Shown: piece by piece, positions 27,501-41,699 of the stretch
Numbering within the stretch: position 1 is the first letter of the stretch
How the letters are laid out: each line of letters begins with the position of its first letter
NCBI RefSeq assembly: GCF_964340395.1
Contig: NC_135549.1
Coordinates: 20,133,342-20,197,341 of the forward strand
Length of the DNA stretch: 64,000 bases
Direction of reading: 5' to 3'
DNA from: Glandiceps talaboti
Taxonomy: Eukaryota; Hemichordata; Enteropneusta; Spengelidae
The notes under the pieces: generated by a model
The model's database searches: none
Seen by the model: the letters and a program-made list of their open reading frames with translations, nothing else
What the model was told of the DNA's origin: nothing
Translations under genes and position numbers: made by a program

Positions 27501-30500
27501 AATGTGAAAAGTGAAAAGTTAATACAAATAAACACAACGTTACAACCTTTTTTTTTACATAAAAATGTTATGACAACCCAAAAGTATGTACATTATATAT
27601 GATGGTGCATATGGCACCATACAATAGATATTCATATATCATTTGAGCATAAGAAGTTGCCGACAAATTTTGGGTAATTGTTTGGTAGACTCACGCGAGT
27701 GGTAAATACGGGCCCAACGACGTCATCATATGGAAAAGAATAATGGTGGCGTTTTTCAAAACGATGTTTTTATGGTCTGACCATTCATTGAGTTCTGAAA
27801 GTTTGGTTAGGGCAGATGTTTCATCCTACGTGGGAGATTTCAGACTTGTTTACGCATCGTATAGTTAAAAGCAACGTAAATAACGGTACATACGTCGTAG
27901 TCTGTGTACGATTTTAACGATACTTTATACAATTACACCCCTTCCCAAGGCACGTGCTGGAAGCTGCTACAAAATTCCTCTCTTTAAATATATGAATACA
28001 CACCGCGTATTGAACTTAAAATATGATATATCAGTATTATGCGTAAAAAAACACGATTTTCCTCACAGCATAAGCAAATTCGTAAAATTTTACGAATCTG
28101 GCATTTAGAGATGTAAGTATATGCAAAATGTCTCGGGGGGGGGGGTTCATTGGCAGAAAAAAATAACAACGGTAATTATTCAGCAAATGATCTTGTTGAA
28201 AATCGATATGAGACCCGTCAATGCTCTTTTAAGATGGCAACAACTCTTTGAATATATCTATTTCCATCGAATAAATAAAAGAACCAGGTTATAGGGACAC
28301 ACGCTGAGTTTATACGACGTGTTGAGACGTACTTTTTGCTACATAATTAAAAGGTACTCACAGTATTGTACCTACTGAGGTACACTTAACCATCACTTGC
28401 AATTAAATGAACTCGAGCCTGTATATCAGGATATAACTCATAAATGATCCGATGTCGTAATTTATGATACGTAACTAAAATGGTCAGGAAATTCCTACTA
28501 TGCAATCAACTGTTCTAACATAGACTAGACCCTCCAAGGTCTATGGTTCTAACAATGCCAGAAGACAGAAGACAATAATCGTAAGGTTATAATGTAGGCA
28601 TACATCGACGTCAACATTATAGTGGAGTGTTGTGCCACTTTAATGATAGGTGAGAATTTATTTTTGGTTTTGTATATATCAAACAACTTTACCATGTTTT
28701 CCAGCTTGGAGAAAATAAAATGAAAACAGCGTCTACCTAGTCCGTGTTTGTAATCAGTAGATTGTAAAATTGCTTGACTTGTAGTCTGTCACCTTAATTA
28801 ATTGTGGATACTGATTCTTCATTTGCTCGCTCTCCTGTTGACAGATTTGATTATTTTGTGGTTGCTTGGTTGGTTAGATGGCGTAATTGGTATGCATTGC
28901 AGCATTGACAAATACCTGTGATGAAACGTACCCAAAGTGACAAAGTAAGAAAATGCACGTGTCAACAGATTTACTTTCATTGCAAAGATTACGGCAATCA
29001 AATTAGTAGATTTAATCATGAATAGTTCATAAGCTATGAATAAATTATTCACATTATTAGCTATGTATTCCCTAAGCGTAAGTTCATTGCTTGGAGTCCC
29101 GAATGACGTTGACGTTTTAATCATACAATTATATACCAAAGTTATGTCATAACCCATGTCTGCCTGGCAGCCTTGGATACTTCACACACCTGTCAACAAC
29201 CGCAAAGTGGTCGATTTCATTCTATGTATACATTACATCTTTGATTTCGAACATAACATCCTCCTTTGATCACGTGATTAGTATTTCAATACACTTACAA
29301 GTTGTTGTATTGTCAAACAAACCATAGGTTAAGAGATGCACAGCTAATTAATTGACAACGTCTGTCTCCTAAATATGGACATATCTGTACGCTTTCTACA
29401 GTCGATTATATCCATACCGTATAATATAACTAAGTTCGTGAACTCTGCATTCTTCATTTTAAACATTACTACTTTTTTCAGTATACATTTTGAGAGAGAT
29501 TTTGACTCTCGTACAACTTTCAACCCTTTCCTTAATTGCGATCCTGTCTACAAATATTCATAATTTACTTAGTGAGATAACATTAACAAAAAAGTCCACT
29601 GCAAACATTGGAACTTTCTGTAAATGCAGACACGCTATGAAAAAGGCTCTATCAAAATAATCAATCACAATCAAACAGATGTATTCATATACCCGGGAAA
29701 AAGTCATTTAGAGTCTACTATATATCTGAAGAAAGTTAACGACGTTCGAGTGGGAATATTCAGTACAAAATAACTCCACTGGAAACAATTTAATCACATC
29801 GAAGATCTACGCCCTTATACGAATGAAAAGACCATAAACGTGTGGACGTCTAGACATTAAAATTGACAGACATTATACATTACATATACAAGAAAAATGA
29901 CATTCCTCATTATCACAACTTAACGCTAGTCTGATTAGCTATTATTTACAGGCAGCGATACTGAGTTCACCGACCGAACAAATTGTACGATGGGTTTTTC
30001 CATATTCTGTTAATGCATGAAAGACATTTAAGTATTTCAATATTTAGTTAATGTCCATCCCAGTAGGGCTGCTGGAGACAACATTGTAAACATAGTATAT
30101 ATTGTAGTTATACTTTCCTGCTAGTTCACATCATGAAAGACACATCTTTTTTGCAAATAAACATGCTCCCCGGGGTTATAAGTGAAACTTGCGCATCTTC
30201 TAGAATCAATTTCAGCTATTGCTGCAATAGCAGCGACGAGTCTCTAGGAAAATTGTTCTATCATCGTTCTTGTAATAAGAAAACCCAGTTCAACATACTT
30301 TCGTGTCTACCTGCTGGTATGGAAGACCGTGCCGTAGACTTGATCCGTGACTCATGGCAATTAAAAATGTTTTAATCTTCATATGTCTTCTCGCGAAAAG
30401 ATCATATCAAATTACTCTTGAAATTAGGTATGCTTTATAATTATTAATTACATTGAGCTGTTATCATCTTAGATTACCGTGTATTACTTCATACGACTGC

Positions 30501-30882
30501 TTCGATTCTCTTTAATCTCGTTGTAAATATACCTAGACATGAAAAATACAAATTAATGGGATATCGCAATGTCATGAGTGCCGAAGTAACCGCAAAGTGA
30601 AAACCTACGATAGGGATCGGGGGATTTTGTGTTTTCTATCAGTTACCACAAAAGTACGCGTAGAGTTCAGTTCGAGTTCACAGGGGATTACTCACTACAG
30701 TTCATGTAACACACAGTATGGTGAATCCAAGCATCCAACGGGTTCTCATTGCAGTTTCTCCTTGATAAAGAATATTTTCAAAGAGCGCATGGGTAGAAAA
30801 ATGTAATAGGTCATTAAGTATACGAAGTCCTGCAAATGGTGATGTTATATATAATGGACTTGATGAACAGGTAGTAGTGTAC
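27501..30882. other. No gene recognised
   Basis: AT-rich, with a short poly-G run near 28,135-28,146. The open frame at 28,819-29,157 (minus) has no recognisable feature. Confidence 0.6.
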
Positions 30883-30951
30883 GACGTCGGCCTTACTTCC
30901 AATCCCAAAGTAAAATACGACGTTTCGGTGCGTCTAGAACACCTTCTTCAA
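30883..30951 (-). other. Degenerate hammerhead-like motif, possible Penelope-like element trace
   Basis: On the minus strand, UUGAAGA (30951 to 30945) is followed by a GGUG/CACC stem, then GAAA (30926 to 30923) and a hairpin closed by CGUCG (30922 to 30918) and CGACG (30889 to 30885), with an inner UUACUU/AAGUAA stem. It ends in a GUC triplet, the favoured hammerhead cleavage triplet. Two departures argue against activity: U replaces the first C of CUGANGA, and an extra A precedes stem II. Stem I pairing is weak. I read it as a decayed relative of the hammerhead motifs in Penelope-like elements; chance is possible. Confidence 0.35.
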
Positions 30952-30959
30952 GCTATGTC

Positions 30960-33900
30960 AAACACACGAAATGTCGGCGGCGAATGTGCAAGTCGGTGGA
31001 TTATTATTGTATTTTGAATCCCAATAATATGCTATTATTAATTACAAGATTGTCAGTGTTCTGTAATTAGCTGACGAACTTTAAGTGTGTTGTCGTTACA
31101 ATAGCAACAGTTGCAATGCAGTTCAGAAAATTGTTTATTTTATTACTTCCTTGTAATCGAACCTTGTTTGTAATTTTTTGCTGAATAAACGCCATTCCTG
31201 GCTTTCACTATGGGGCACCTGACTTTCACCTCGTTGAGTTGAGTACAAGTTCGTATGTTGTAGTAGTATAGGTGATATATATATATATACATGGGGGCGG
31301 GCGTGTATGTGTGTAGGGGTATGAGTTTTTTAAACAGTTAATATGTTAGAGTGAAATATATAAATTTAAAAACTTGTTCTATCCGACATATATACCCTGT
31401 ATACATACATTCATGTGTATCTTTATTGGCTTCATCGATGTTCTTTTAATGCAATAATCCATGAAAATGCAATACGGAATATCAATGATTTTTGATAATC
31501 CGATGACATCTTTCACATATTCAGCCTGTGGTTTATCAACATGTGGCAAACAATCAGTGCATACTACAACACTTCTCAGTAAGTTGTAACAACTCAAAGA
31601 ATGGCCTGAATACTTACACTTAAGTTGAAAAAGCCTCAACATTTCTGAGATACATTAGTAGTAGTTCAATACAACTGAACGACTCGTTGCCAATCCTTCT
31701 AGGACGTGTATATCACTGCATATAGTTGTCAAAAACTGGTCTTATAAACTCTTTAAACTGCAAATTACGTTTTTATTAAACCGGTATAGGCCTATATATA
31801 CACACTACTTTTGACAAATCGCAACAAATGTTCGTATGTCCTACATGTACTTGTTATCTACAAAGTGATTAAACGTACTACATTGAGAAACGTATAACAG
31901 TAGTATTTATAGAATGACATGTTTACAATATCACTCCTCGTAAAGGTTCGATGAATATCAACTATGTGTATCGCATGTAATATATGTATCACCCGCGATG
32001 ATATTATCTTGCTCCTGACATACATAGCAAGTTTTCATGTCCGCAAATGATGCCGTATATGTTTGTTATTTATATACACTGTCATATACGAAAATATGAT
32101 GCATTCATAATTTTGCAATACAAATTTCCACTGTGTCGTCGCAGCAAGACTGCCTAATTAAGGTTACCACAGTGCGTGGCTAACGACGGCCAAGTGAAAC
32201 CTTAATCTATCTAGAGATGACAAGATTCGTTTTTTGGCGTAATTTCAAACTGGGAATTCGTATTAGCAACATTTAGCATTGCATGTGATTTGAATGTTGG
32301 TTTTGGGGTGTTGACATCGAATTTCGAACATTCACTTCTTGAAACGGAATCGAAAATCAAAATATGAACAACCTTTCACTGTCACTGTGCTGAAATGTTA
32401 AGGGCACTATGATTTTTTGATACATTTTTTTACCCTTTGTTACATTTTGTTACATTCTTGTTACATTTTGTGGGACTGAGGTTGTTTTAAAACTACAATT
32501 GCATTTAGTAACAAAGCCCAAACGGTGACATTATCATTTTGGAATGTAATTGCTGTAGGTCCAGTTGTACTGATTGGAAACACGCCATTACTACTGTGTA
32601 TAGCCCTAAGGTTACTAATACTACATTGTGATGTTTTCAAATGTATGTTCATTGTGTTAAAGCAATATTGTATTCACTTAAATTCTGCCTGTGGCTTAGA
32701 TTACTATTGCTTAATAACTTTTATTCAATTCTAAAACTTATCTCGAAGAAATGCACTTGGGAAATTGTTAATGTTGCCCTCGATTTTTCAATTCTTGGGC
32801 TTATTTCATTTGCTCTGAACTGATATGGTAAGCAGCAGACCTCAACAGACGTGAAAATAAGTCAATACAGAGCGAACTCTAAAAACGGATTAAGATTAAA
32901 TGAACGGGGGTTATTTCAATATGTATAGAGAATGAAAATTAGCTAATTAGATATGCAAAGCCCTATGCTTGCCACATTCTAGTTAATAACATATAAACTC
33001 TTGTAATGTGTTAAATATATTTATGATATGGATATTTGTTTAGCATCGATATTTGCTCATTATAATGTGTTTATATTGAGTTTTACAAGAACCAAGTAAT
33101 ATTACTTGTCCTCCAAAAGTGGCAGGATAAATGCGAAATGTTGATATGCAAATTAGGTTGTGGTAGCAGACTGTAGGTTTTCTTTCCTCTGTCGTCAATT
33201 TTCTTTTTCTTTGACGCATTTTGACTTTCATAAAAAGGATTATCAGTATTATTTGCTTTGTAAATACATGTACATAATATGACAAAGCATTGGTGTAAAA
33301 AATAGAACTGCTCTGGTGAAAAAGTACCATTTCGTAGTTTTAACGTGACCAGCAAGTTTTCAAGAAAAACACTTATAATATCCTAAATGCGTTGGCCTCG
33401 AAGTTGTATTACATCGTTTGAGGTGAAATATAAACATTTCACATTTCCATGGTAACTGCGTATTAATTTTTTTCAAACCAAATACATACACCACATTTGT
33501 ATGCTGCGTGGTTTCGAATGGTATTTTTTCCCGGGGACTTCTAATTCATACAGTGGTAAACGTAAGTTCACGACGATGCATGGAGTAATTGCACGCCTAT
33601 CTTGCATCGAATTTCCTCAATTCCTTATTAAAACCGAATACATCTGTTTAACAAAAGCCTAATAGAATGTAATTTTAAAACTAGTCCCTCTGTATCTCTT
33701 TATAAGCACGTCTTCCTGCAATAAGCATCGGTGTGATAACAAGAAAAAGGATTAGATAAAGGTATTCAATCACCCACTGTGAATCGATTTTACAAGCGCA
33801 CTTACGACGAAGGCTAGATTTTTCGATGAGCTCGACGCATCTATCGTCACGCCTGCCATTCCCTATTAGTAAAAGGTCAGTTAACAGTAAATGTCAGACG

Positions 33901-36684
33901 ATAGCTTACAGAATATTCTCCTCGTGAATAAACATATATGAAGTACCTTGATGTATCTCTAGTATCGAACTTCATTTGTTGAGTATTATGTCTAAGCATA
34001 CATTTCTAAAATGTTATGCGATTTACGATTTTTGCTAGGAACGGAATGCATGACGACGTGGTTTGAAAATAATAGCAGTGGTTAGTAACTGCACATACAT
34101 TGAGAAAATGTTGTACGGTTTACGATTTTTACTAGTTACCGAACTCATGACAAGTGGAATGTAACTAAACAAAGATTTTGACAATTAATTGGTAAGAATA
34201 GTTAAACCAAATAATGGCGGCGTAAAACAATTAAAGTTACATTAATCGGAAAATGTAAACATCGTTGTTGCGAAGGTTGAAGTTATCTTGCTGTCCTTGG
34301 TTGCCTACATATCATTAAACACAATGAAAATGTAATTCGACTTTAATTGGAAAATACACGTCAAATACACTTTTTGCTTTGTAAAATAAAGAAGATAAAA
34401 TAGATTTTTCATTTTGTCATAAATTTTGCCCATGAATAATCAACCGCCTCTTTGATGACTGAAGGACAGTTAAGCTGACGACTTCAGTTTATCTGCTTTG
34501 GATCAAATATTAACGAGAAGCTAGGTCGCCGAAAAATGTTGACAAAAACTATATCTGACACATCGTCTTGTATTTTCCATCACAGGACTAGGTTCCATAA
34601 CTCGATTTGTAGACTATGGGTTAGTAGAAATTAAGGGTTAGCACAAACTACTTCGTTGACCTTAAAATCTCAAGGAGATGAACATTCTTGAATAACCTTT
34701 CCAAAGATGTTTTTTCACATCTCGATGTAACCAAACATGTCAAGGTTTCTACTCCTACGATCGAGACACGATCAGGAAATTCAACAAAACAAATTGCAGA
34801 CACGTTGCTTTCCCGCAAGCTGTCCTCTCCATACAATTAGTTTCCTATTTCCACTTGGAGATTTTGTGTGACGCAAATTTAAGTTGTTGTTTTTTTTACG
34901 TGCAGTCGATGATAGACTTCGCTGAACACTCTCTATGTGCCAGACTACCACTGATATTGATAACAAGAGCGCGAGTAAGTATCTCAAAAGATTTCATGCT
35001 GAGAGGTGACAAAATAATGGCGCATGTTAAATTCGCCTGTTAGCATTGGACTCATTCATTTTCACAGTCATTAGTAACTACAGCGTGTACGTTCGAATTA
35101 CGATAAAAGTGTTTTGCTCGACGGAAACAGTATTGACCATGAAATGGTTGAATCAAGCTAAGATAGAATATGGTAAACATATTTTTGCGAAAACATACAT
35201 TTTATGTGCTGTTACCAGTAATGAGAGATTGAGAAAATCGGTTAAAATATGTTTTATTTCATTCATTGGAGATTCATTGGCAATCGCTTATCTTTAGTAA
35301 AGTGCCGGAATTAGAAACAAATAAAGATTTCTATTCGTAGTATTACTGCAGCTAGCAATCTGTAATCATTAGTATGTGTCTCTACAACAATGGAAATAGT
35401 ACAGTCGTAAGTGTTTTCTGCTCAATATGTAGAACTTTTAAGATTAGTCTTGGCTTTACTTCTGAGTTGTCATTACTTGGGTTGTGTGTGTCATACTGTA
35501 AAAGATATTGTACATATAGATGCACTCCATAAAGACTCTATACAGCCAATTAGGCTATTTCTTAACTCTTCACTATTATGCCTTAGGGCCACTGAAGACT
35601 GTGTGGGTTGTTATCACGCATATTCTTGCGTCTATGCTTCCTATTGCAGGATATCATTTTTAGATTGCCTGACTGACTCAAGTTGTGAAAACATGACTGT
35701 CTTCCCCGCCGGCTTGTACTTTGTGTAACTTGTCAAAGGACTGACCAAAACGCGAGGATCGAAGGTTTAAGAAAATCGTTTCCATCGCATGTTACGCTAC
35801 GATGTAACAGTTAAAGTAAGTTTGTTGTAAATAAATTAACTCTTTCCTTTGATAGAATGCACATATTGCAGATTCAGTGTAATCATTTTACATCGTATCC
35901 ACTTCGAATTCCCCATGACAACATTCGTGTTGACGGAAGATGTTTTCCGTCGTCTGGTCGCAAACACGTAGTAGCTGTCGCGATCTATCGATCTTTGTTG
36001 TTCACACTGATCAGCTTACGAATTCCTCTTTAAGATATGTCGTTAGATATGTCGTTAGGGCGGAGCCACTTTTACAAAAGAATGAATGATGCACAACACT
36101 TTGTGCACGTCATTCTATCACAATTGAAAAGGGGGAACCCATTGCAATACACGAGTTTTTACTCAGTCCATTGAAATCAGATTTGTTTGCATAACTCATG
36201 CAGCCGTATTGTGGATACTGCCTGATAGGTTGTTTAATGCTCGTTCTGTTGTAACATTTCTATCTTACGAAATGTTATTTGTAACTGAGTACATTGCCTG
36301 GCCAAGGAAACATCCAGTCGCGGTCGAAGATTGACACAAAATCATGTCACCCACTCTTCATAGCCTTCCGTACTTTGTCTTCCATGAACAAAATTAAAAT
36401 TTACTTCTCAGTTTTACATTTTCTTCATGTAGTATCATTTCACATGGTGATTGTCTATTTTAGGTACAAGGAGGTGTGTGCTATGTAGAATATCTTAAGA
36501 TGTAAAAGACAAAAATGTTCTATAAACCCAACATAAAAATAGTTTCAAATGGCAAATCCTTACATGTATAAACAGAAAAATGGTCGGGGATAAAACAAAA
36601 ATAAAGTGCATAAGTTGATACCTTGATCATGGTGGATGACGGAAGGTTGGGGGAGAGATTAAGATAGGGGAAGATTATAGATGA
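30960..36684. other. No gene recognised apart from a tandem duplication
   Basis: Contains the duplication at 34.0 kb and an open frame at 35,411-35,728 described among the findings. Confidence 0.55.
34008..34151 (+). repeat. Diverged tandem duplication, period about 97
   Basis: AAAATGTTATGCGATTTACG with following TTTTTGCTAG at 34008 recurs as AAAATGTTGTACGGTTTACG with TTTTTACTAG at 34105. Both continue to an ATGAC. About 47 bases match in each copy. Confidence 0.75.
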
Positions 36685-36835
36685 GGGAGGGAGGTAGAGC
36701 TAGAGCTGGCTGGCTGGCTGGCTGGATAAATAGATCGATTGATCGAGCGATCGATGGGTGGATGGTTGGATAGATGGATGGATGGATGGATGGATAGATT
36801 GATGGATGGAGGGAACAGAGGGAGGGATATGAGAT
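36685..36835. repeat. (GGCT)n/(GGAT)n microsatellite region
   Basis: GGCT units, a GATC-rich bridge, then GGAT units with GGAG variants at the ends. Confidence 0.92.
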
Positions 36836-39359
36836 ATGTGAATGGTTAGTGGGTGGATGTATAAATGAATGACGGACCCATCATTAAATTATGAATGATA
36901 GTGTGACGTCCACGCTTAGCTCTCTCGACCCACAGTAATTGGGATCCAAATGTCTCCACGTACGACCTAGTGTCAGGTAACATGACCGTAATCGTGTTGC
37001 GTTTTTTATAGCTTATAATTGATGTAACGCACTATAGCGTAAATAATCGAAGTGCTGTCAGCATTTAGATATGCCTATTTAAAACGTATCAATCTCCTGA
37101 CACAATGATCTTTTGCAGTTATTAATAGCAGTAATGTATTAAACGCAATTTACTCACATCTACTCATGTTAAGCAATAGGTGACAACCATTCATTAATCA
37201 CCGGGCTGCATTGCCGGGGATTTTCAGCCACCCTGGTAAATTCTTTGAATAGCATTTGCAACGAATAATTGAGATATAAGCTGATGTCTGCCTACCATGT
37301 TGAGACTTACCACCCCACCCCCCACCCCCACTCCACATTCCGAAATTCCATACCGTAACCTTTATACATGATACATGTTACTCCTACAGAAAGCGAACAA
37401 TCAACGAACTAAGATATTCACAAATCAATTTGTTGCAATATGTTGCTCATGATATAAGCTATTAATAAGAGTTGATGTAATTACGCTCACAAAATTGTTC
37501 CTCGAGTGGTGGCGTATTCAACCTCATTTAGAGCTAGTGTGCCCAAGAACCGCTATAACCCACTAGTGTAACCTACCACATGAAACCAAAATAGTTTTAG
37601 TTTGTGTCTATCATAGTTTACAGATAGCTGGCTCTCCGCAGTAATATTTTCGCCATCATTTCATTTTTTGCAAAGGGAGCCTATGCACTGAACAGTGATT
37701 ATTTCAAACGAAACTACAACACGGTTACACATTAAGGTTCACAACGCCTGCAAGGAAACAGTTTAGAAAATCACTGTGCGCATTGAATATTGATCTCGTT
37801 TGAAGTGCAGCGAAACGTGAATCGGTGTAAAGTAAGTCCTTCGTTAAATGTCCATGACATTTTACATGTTTTAATTCTTTGTGCACATGCAATCTTTTAA
37901 AATATACTTCAGTACCTATCTATGACAAGGAAAAGACTATATTACAATTATACATATAATGTGTCATTCCTGATATCAAATGTGTGATCCTTGGTACCCC
38001 GTTACGACTAAATGTATTTCTATGTCTTTAGCATGCATGCTACAGTTCAGAATTTCAATGGTTTCATGTAAACAATGTAAATGAACAGGAAAAATATATA
38101 TGTTAAAGAGATGGGTGTAACTAGACATAATTCTAGGCCAGTGCAATCCTAGACGACATTAATAACTTTACGTGTCTTTATTTATCTCCGTGTGAAATTT
38201 TGGACAATCTAAGATCATTAACTGATAAATGAAACACAAATAACAGCTGATTGAATTGCCTGCATTGTAATGAGTGTCTAGTGTATAACAACAGCCTAAT
38301 AATTTCAATGCCATTCACGTAGTATGCATTATTGCTTCCTTCATCACATCCATCTAATATGAACGGATGTCGTTCTCATTCCCCAATTGAAATCTCGCGA
38401 TTCACGTTGAGATGATGAGGCAGATAAGGTGTACGTAGTTCTCCGTTGACTAGAATACGGCGTCGAGAAAGCAATATACGTAACTCAGTAGTGAGCATCC
38501 ATGCTTTAGAAATGTAACTAATAAGTCTAAAAATTATCACAAAACACCTTGGAATTCCCATCGATAGTCTCCCTAGAAACTCACCTAGTCAGTCGACATG
38601 TAAAGTTTTCCAATGCTAAAAAAAGTCACAGATAAACATTTACTCTACTTTTAGTGAGAAGGAGAAATGATCAAATACTTAGTTTCGATATCTGCACAGA
38701 CAATTGTTTGATTGAACTATGCAACATTACTTACCATATAATTTTACTCTTTGAGGACTGGGACAATTCACACGTATTTAAAATTTGGCCATACATGTGA
38801 GGAATTGTACTTATTTGAATTGTTGTTGAGTGACATAACATATTATGTGTGTTTCTCCACGAGACAATAACGAGGATCATCCAAGACTTCGTCCGTCTTT
38901 TCGTGTCATGTAACTTTTAAGCCGACTGAACCTTACCAAACAGACATTTAATCTCAAAGCAATCAAACTGCACTCCTGGACCAATATATGTTGAATAGCA
39001 TGAGAACACATTTAATTAGTTGTACGCCACTTTGGTGCTGATGGAGCGTATCAACCGTTGTCGAATTCGCTAACAGCTACAGCTTTGTCATTCCTTATAG
39101 TGTTTGGGGGGTTTTGTTCAAGGGTAAGGTATGTCTTCATCGAACTCAGGATCTCTGTGGTATCATGCAAAGTACTTTACCAATTCGCATACTTTGCAGT
39201 TAAGTTGTTATGTTGGAAAATGGATCACAAATGTACATACAAAATTAACACAGTTTACAACTCTGTAAGCACTACTGATTTAATCATGGACTTCTTTGCA
39301 AATGATATTTGTAGAATAGATTATTTACACATGCACGTCAAGCCACTATAGATAATGCA
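36836..39359. other. No gene recognised
   Basis: A short C-rich CCACCCC run near 37,310-37,332 and otherwise featureless AT-rich DNA. Confidence 0.6.
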
Positions 39360-39845
39360 ACCAAAGTTATCTATGCAACATCATTATTATTAAACCCACA
39401 GTCATTTTCTGAACTGAATGACTCCCGCAAGTGCAAAACCATAGAGTTTGTTGAAATGCAAAATTCTGAACTACACGTATTAGACATGATGTACCACTTA
39501 ATTGGAAAATTAATAATATGAAACTGTATGAAATTTGAAGCTTAATGTACCAAATTATCAAAAATCAAATTAACCATTTAGCTTGAAAATTACACCATTA
39601 AACTTTAAAATTACACATGCACGTCTTTACCATTAATATTCGTACTAAATTATCTGAAATTTAAAGCTTGCAAATTACACATCACAATTAAAAACTACAT
39701 AAACATCGACATCAAACAAGTAGGATTTGTTATGGGTGATGGATGTACCAAGTTTAATGAAATTTGAAGTTTGTATAGCCTAATTACTAACAATCATTTT
39801 TATTCAAATTGCTCATTAAATTTAAAAACTATACCAACAGGCCTA

Positions 39846-39930
39846 ATATCGTTCCGTCAGTGCAGAAAGGTCATATCTGCTATGCAATTGTATAGGCAGA
39901 TACGACCTTACTGCACTGACGTGACGATAT
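39846..39930. repeat. 85-base near-perfect palindrome
   Basis: The left half begins ATATCGTTCCGTCAGTGCAG and the right half is its reverse complement, with four scattered mismatches and a one-base offset near a CAATTG centre. There is essentially no loop, so the DNA could extrude a cruciform and a transcript would fold into one long hairpin. It sits inside repeat copy 2; the other copies lack it, so it is probably a separate small insertion. Confidence 0.85.
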
Positions 39931-40265
39931 GTGTGCTTTCTCATGGTTCATGCATGTGCCATATTATATGGAATTTGAAGCATGCATTCCAGAGATATAG
40001 CTTAATTACTGAAGATTATTAATTATTCCAATTACTCATTGAAAGACACTTCATATTGCACATTGTTGTGGTTGACATATGTACCAACGTATATGTAATT
40101 TGAAGTGTGCATTCTTAAGGTAAAGACCAAAAACCATGAATTATGCAAATGCCTAGTTATAGTTAATTGATATTTATCAAAATCTAATCGGTTCCTGTCA
40201 TTACGATAAGGAAGATGTGTATCAAGTTTCATTAGAATCGATGACGTAGTATTTGAGATATCGTG

Positions 40266-40304
40266 CGCACGCACACACACACACACACACACATACACAC
40301 ACAC
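40266..40304. repeat. (CA)n microsatellite at the end of repeat copy 2
   Basis: CA run with one TA interruption, positioned directly before the 3' hairpin of the dispersed repeat. Confidence 0.95.
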
Positions 40305-40345
40305 TATCATAACAAAACCTCCCCCTATTACCGGAGGTAAAAATG

Positions 40346-41699
40346 TGTGTTACATATATCAATGATAGTTGTACTAAGTACAGACAAAGCGTTAAAATAT
40401 AACTCTCACAGACATGTTTTTTGGCGGAGATTATTTTGAATAAAGTCTCAGACATTGTGTTCCTTGTCGTCAACTTGTTGGTGTGTTGCGCCTAGTAACC
40501 TTGATTTATTATCAATTGAGTGAAATAATGTTGCAATTACATTCATGCACGCAATTACTATGAGACGGAAAAATATATCGTTGTTTGATGCTACGTAGGC
40601 TATACTAACAACTAAGATCTTGGTTGCACAAATAACGATTTCGTAGACAGATAATACAGCTAAACTGAATGATTGAACCGTTTCCTGTAAAACTGTTGTG
40701 TACTTTCAAAAAGGAAAACGTTGACAAAAGATAGCAAACAGTTCTAGCCACGGGGGGTTTATCTTGTAACGTTAGAATCAAAAGTATTGATACTGCTCAG
40801 TGCTCAACGAATTCTGAGCTGAACTAGTTCAGTGAAAACAGAACGGATATACAACATAATATAACACACACCCTCAAAACCATTCCTGCTAAACTGAACA
40901 CGCTGATTTATCAATAACACATATAAATAATTGACCCTTTACCCAAGCTCTGACCTACATCTGTACGTTTTACTTCAAAGTACCCTGAAATCGTTTAGCT
41001 AATGATTCCGAAGTCAGCAGCAACAACCGTCAAGTGATGCCATTTTCGCTAATTTCACTATCGGTCATGCACTTCAACCTCAAGTACACTCTTTTTCTCT
41101 TTAATCTAATCCGAGTATAATAACATGATACAGATGAGGTACACGTAATCTTTTAAAAGCACATGATGAGTATAGCGATACAAAAAAGTAAGATTTCACA
41201 TACTCAAATCCCAAATATTTGATTAATTTATCTCACCCATAAAAAGAAAGGTCACCTTTACAACAAAGTTATAGAATCCTAAGATCTACACTTTGATGTC
41301 TATTCTGACATTTTAAATCTTACTTGCCTAAGCGTATCATTATAAACTGATGAAAATTAAACTAAATATGCCATCATGTCTTACTTCTAATCGCCTGCTC
41401 TTGATGAGAAGGTACGCGCGAGCTTTTTTAAGTCTCAGCTGAGAATATATAGAATCATTTTCCATTGGCAAGGTCATAACAAGATTATGCGATGGCGTCA
41501 GCTCCCGAGACCGAAAATTAGCGCTGGGAGGAAAAGAAACCATCGGAATAGTTCAGAAGCACAGTCATACAAAAATTACAAAATTGCCTTAGTGTAATAT
41601 TTACTTCTCAATAGCGAAATTGTATGTTATTTGGTAAGAGTATATGTCATTTTGCTGCTAAGACAGGAGTTTCAAAAATGTCTGTTAAATATTGTATTT
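40346..41699. other. No gene recognised
   Basis: Nothing beyond short frames between repeat copy 2 and M1 copy 2. Confidence 0.6.

Larger units (their letters stand above)
39360..40345 (+). mobile_element. Tandem-unit dispersed repeat with 3' hairpin, copy 2
   Basis: The longest copy of the family, with more internal units than the others. The final unit carries ATCAAGTTTCATTAGAATCG and GAGATATCGTG, then (CA)n at 40266-40304. The 3' end is a six-pair hairpin ACCTCC/GGAGGT at about 40318-40338. An 85-base palindrome (39846-39930) interrupts the internal units. Internal tandem units, a microsatellite and a terminal hairpin together resemble non-autonomous Helitron-like (helentron) elements; that assignment is inference. 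The left edge is uncertain. Confidence 0.68.

Noticed and set aside
27236-27535. Poly-His frame on the minus strand
   Set aside because: Caused by (GAT)n; no coding support either side.
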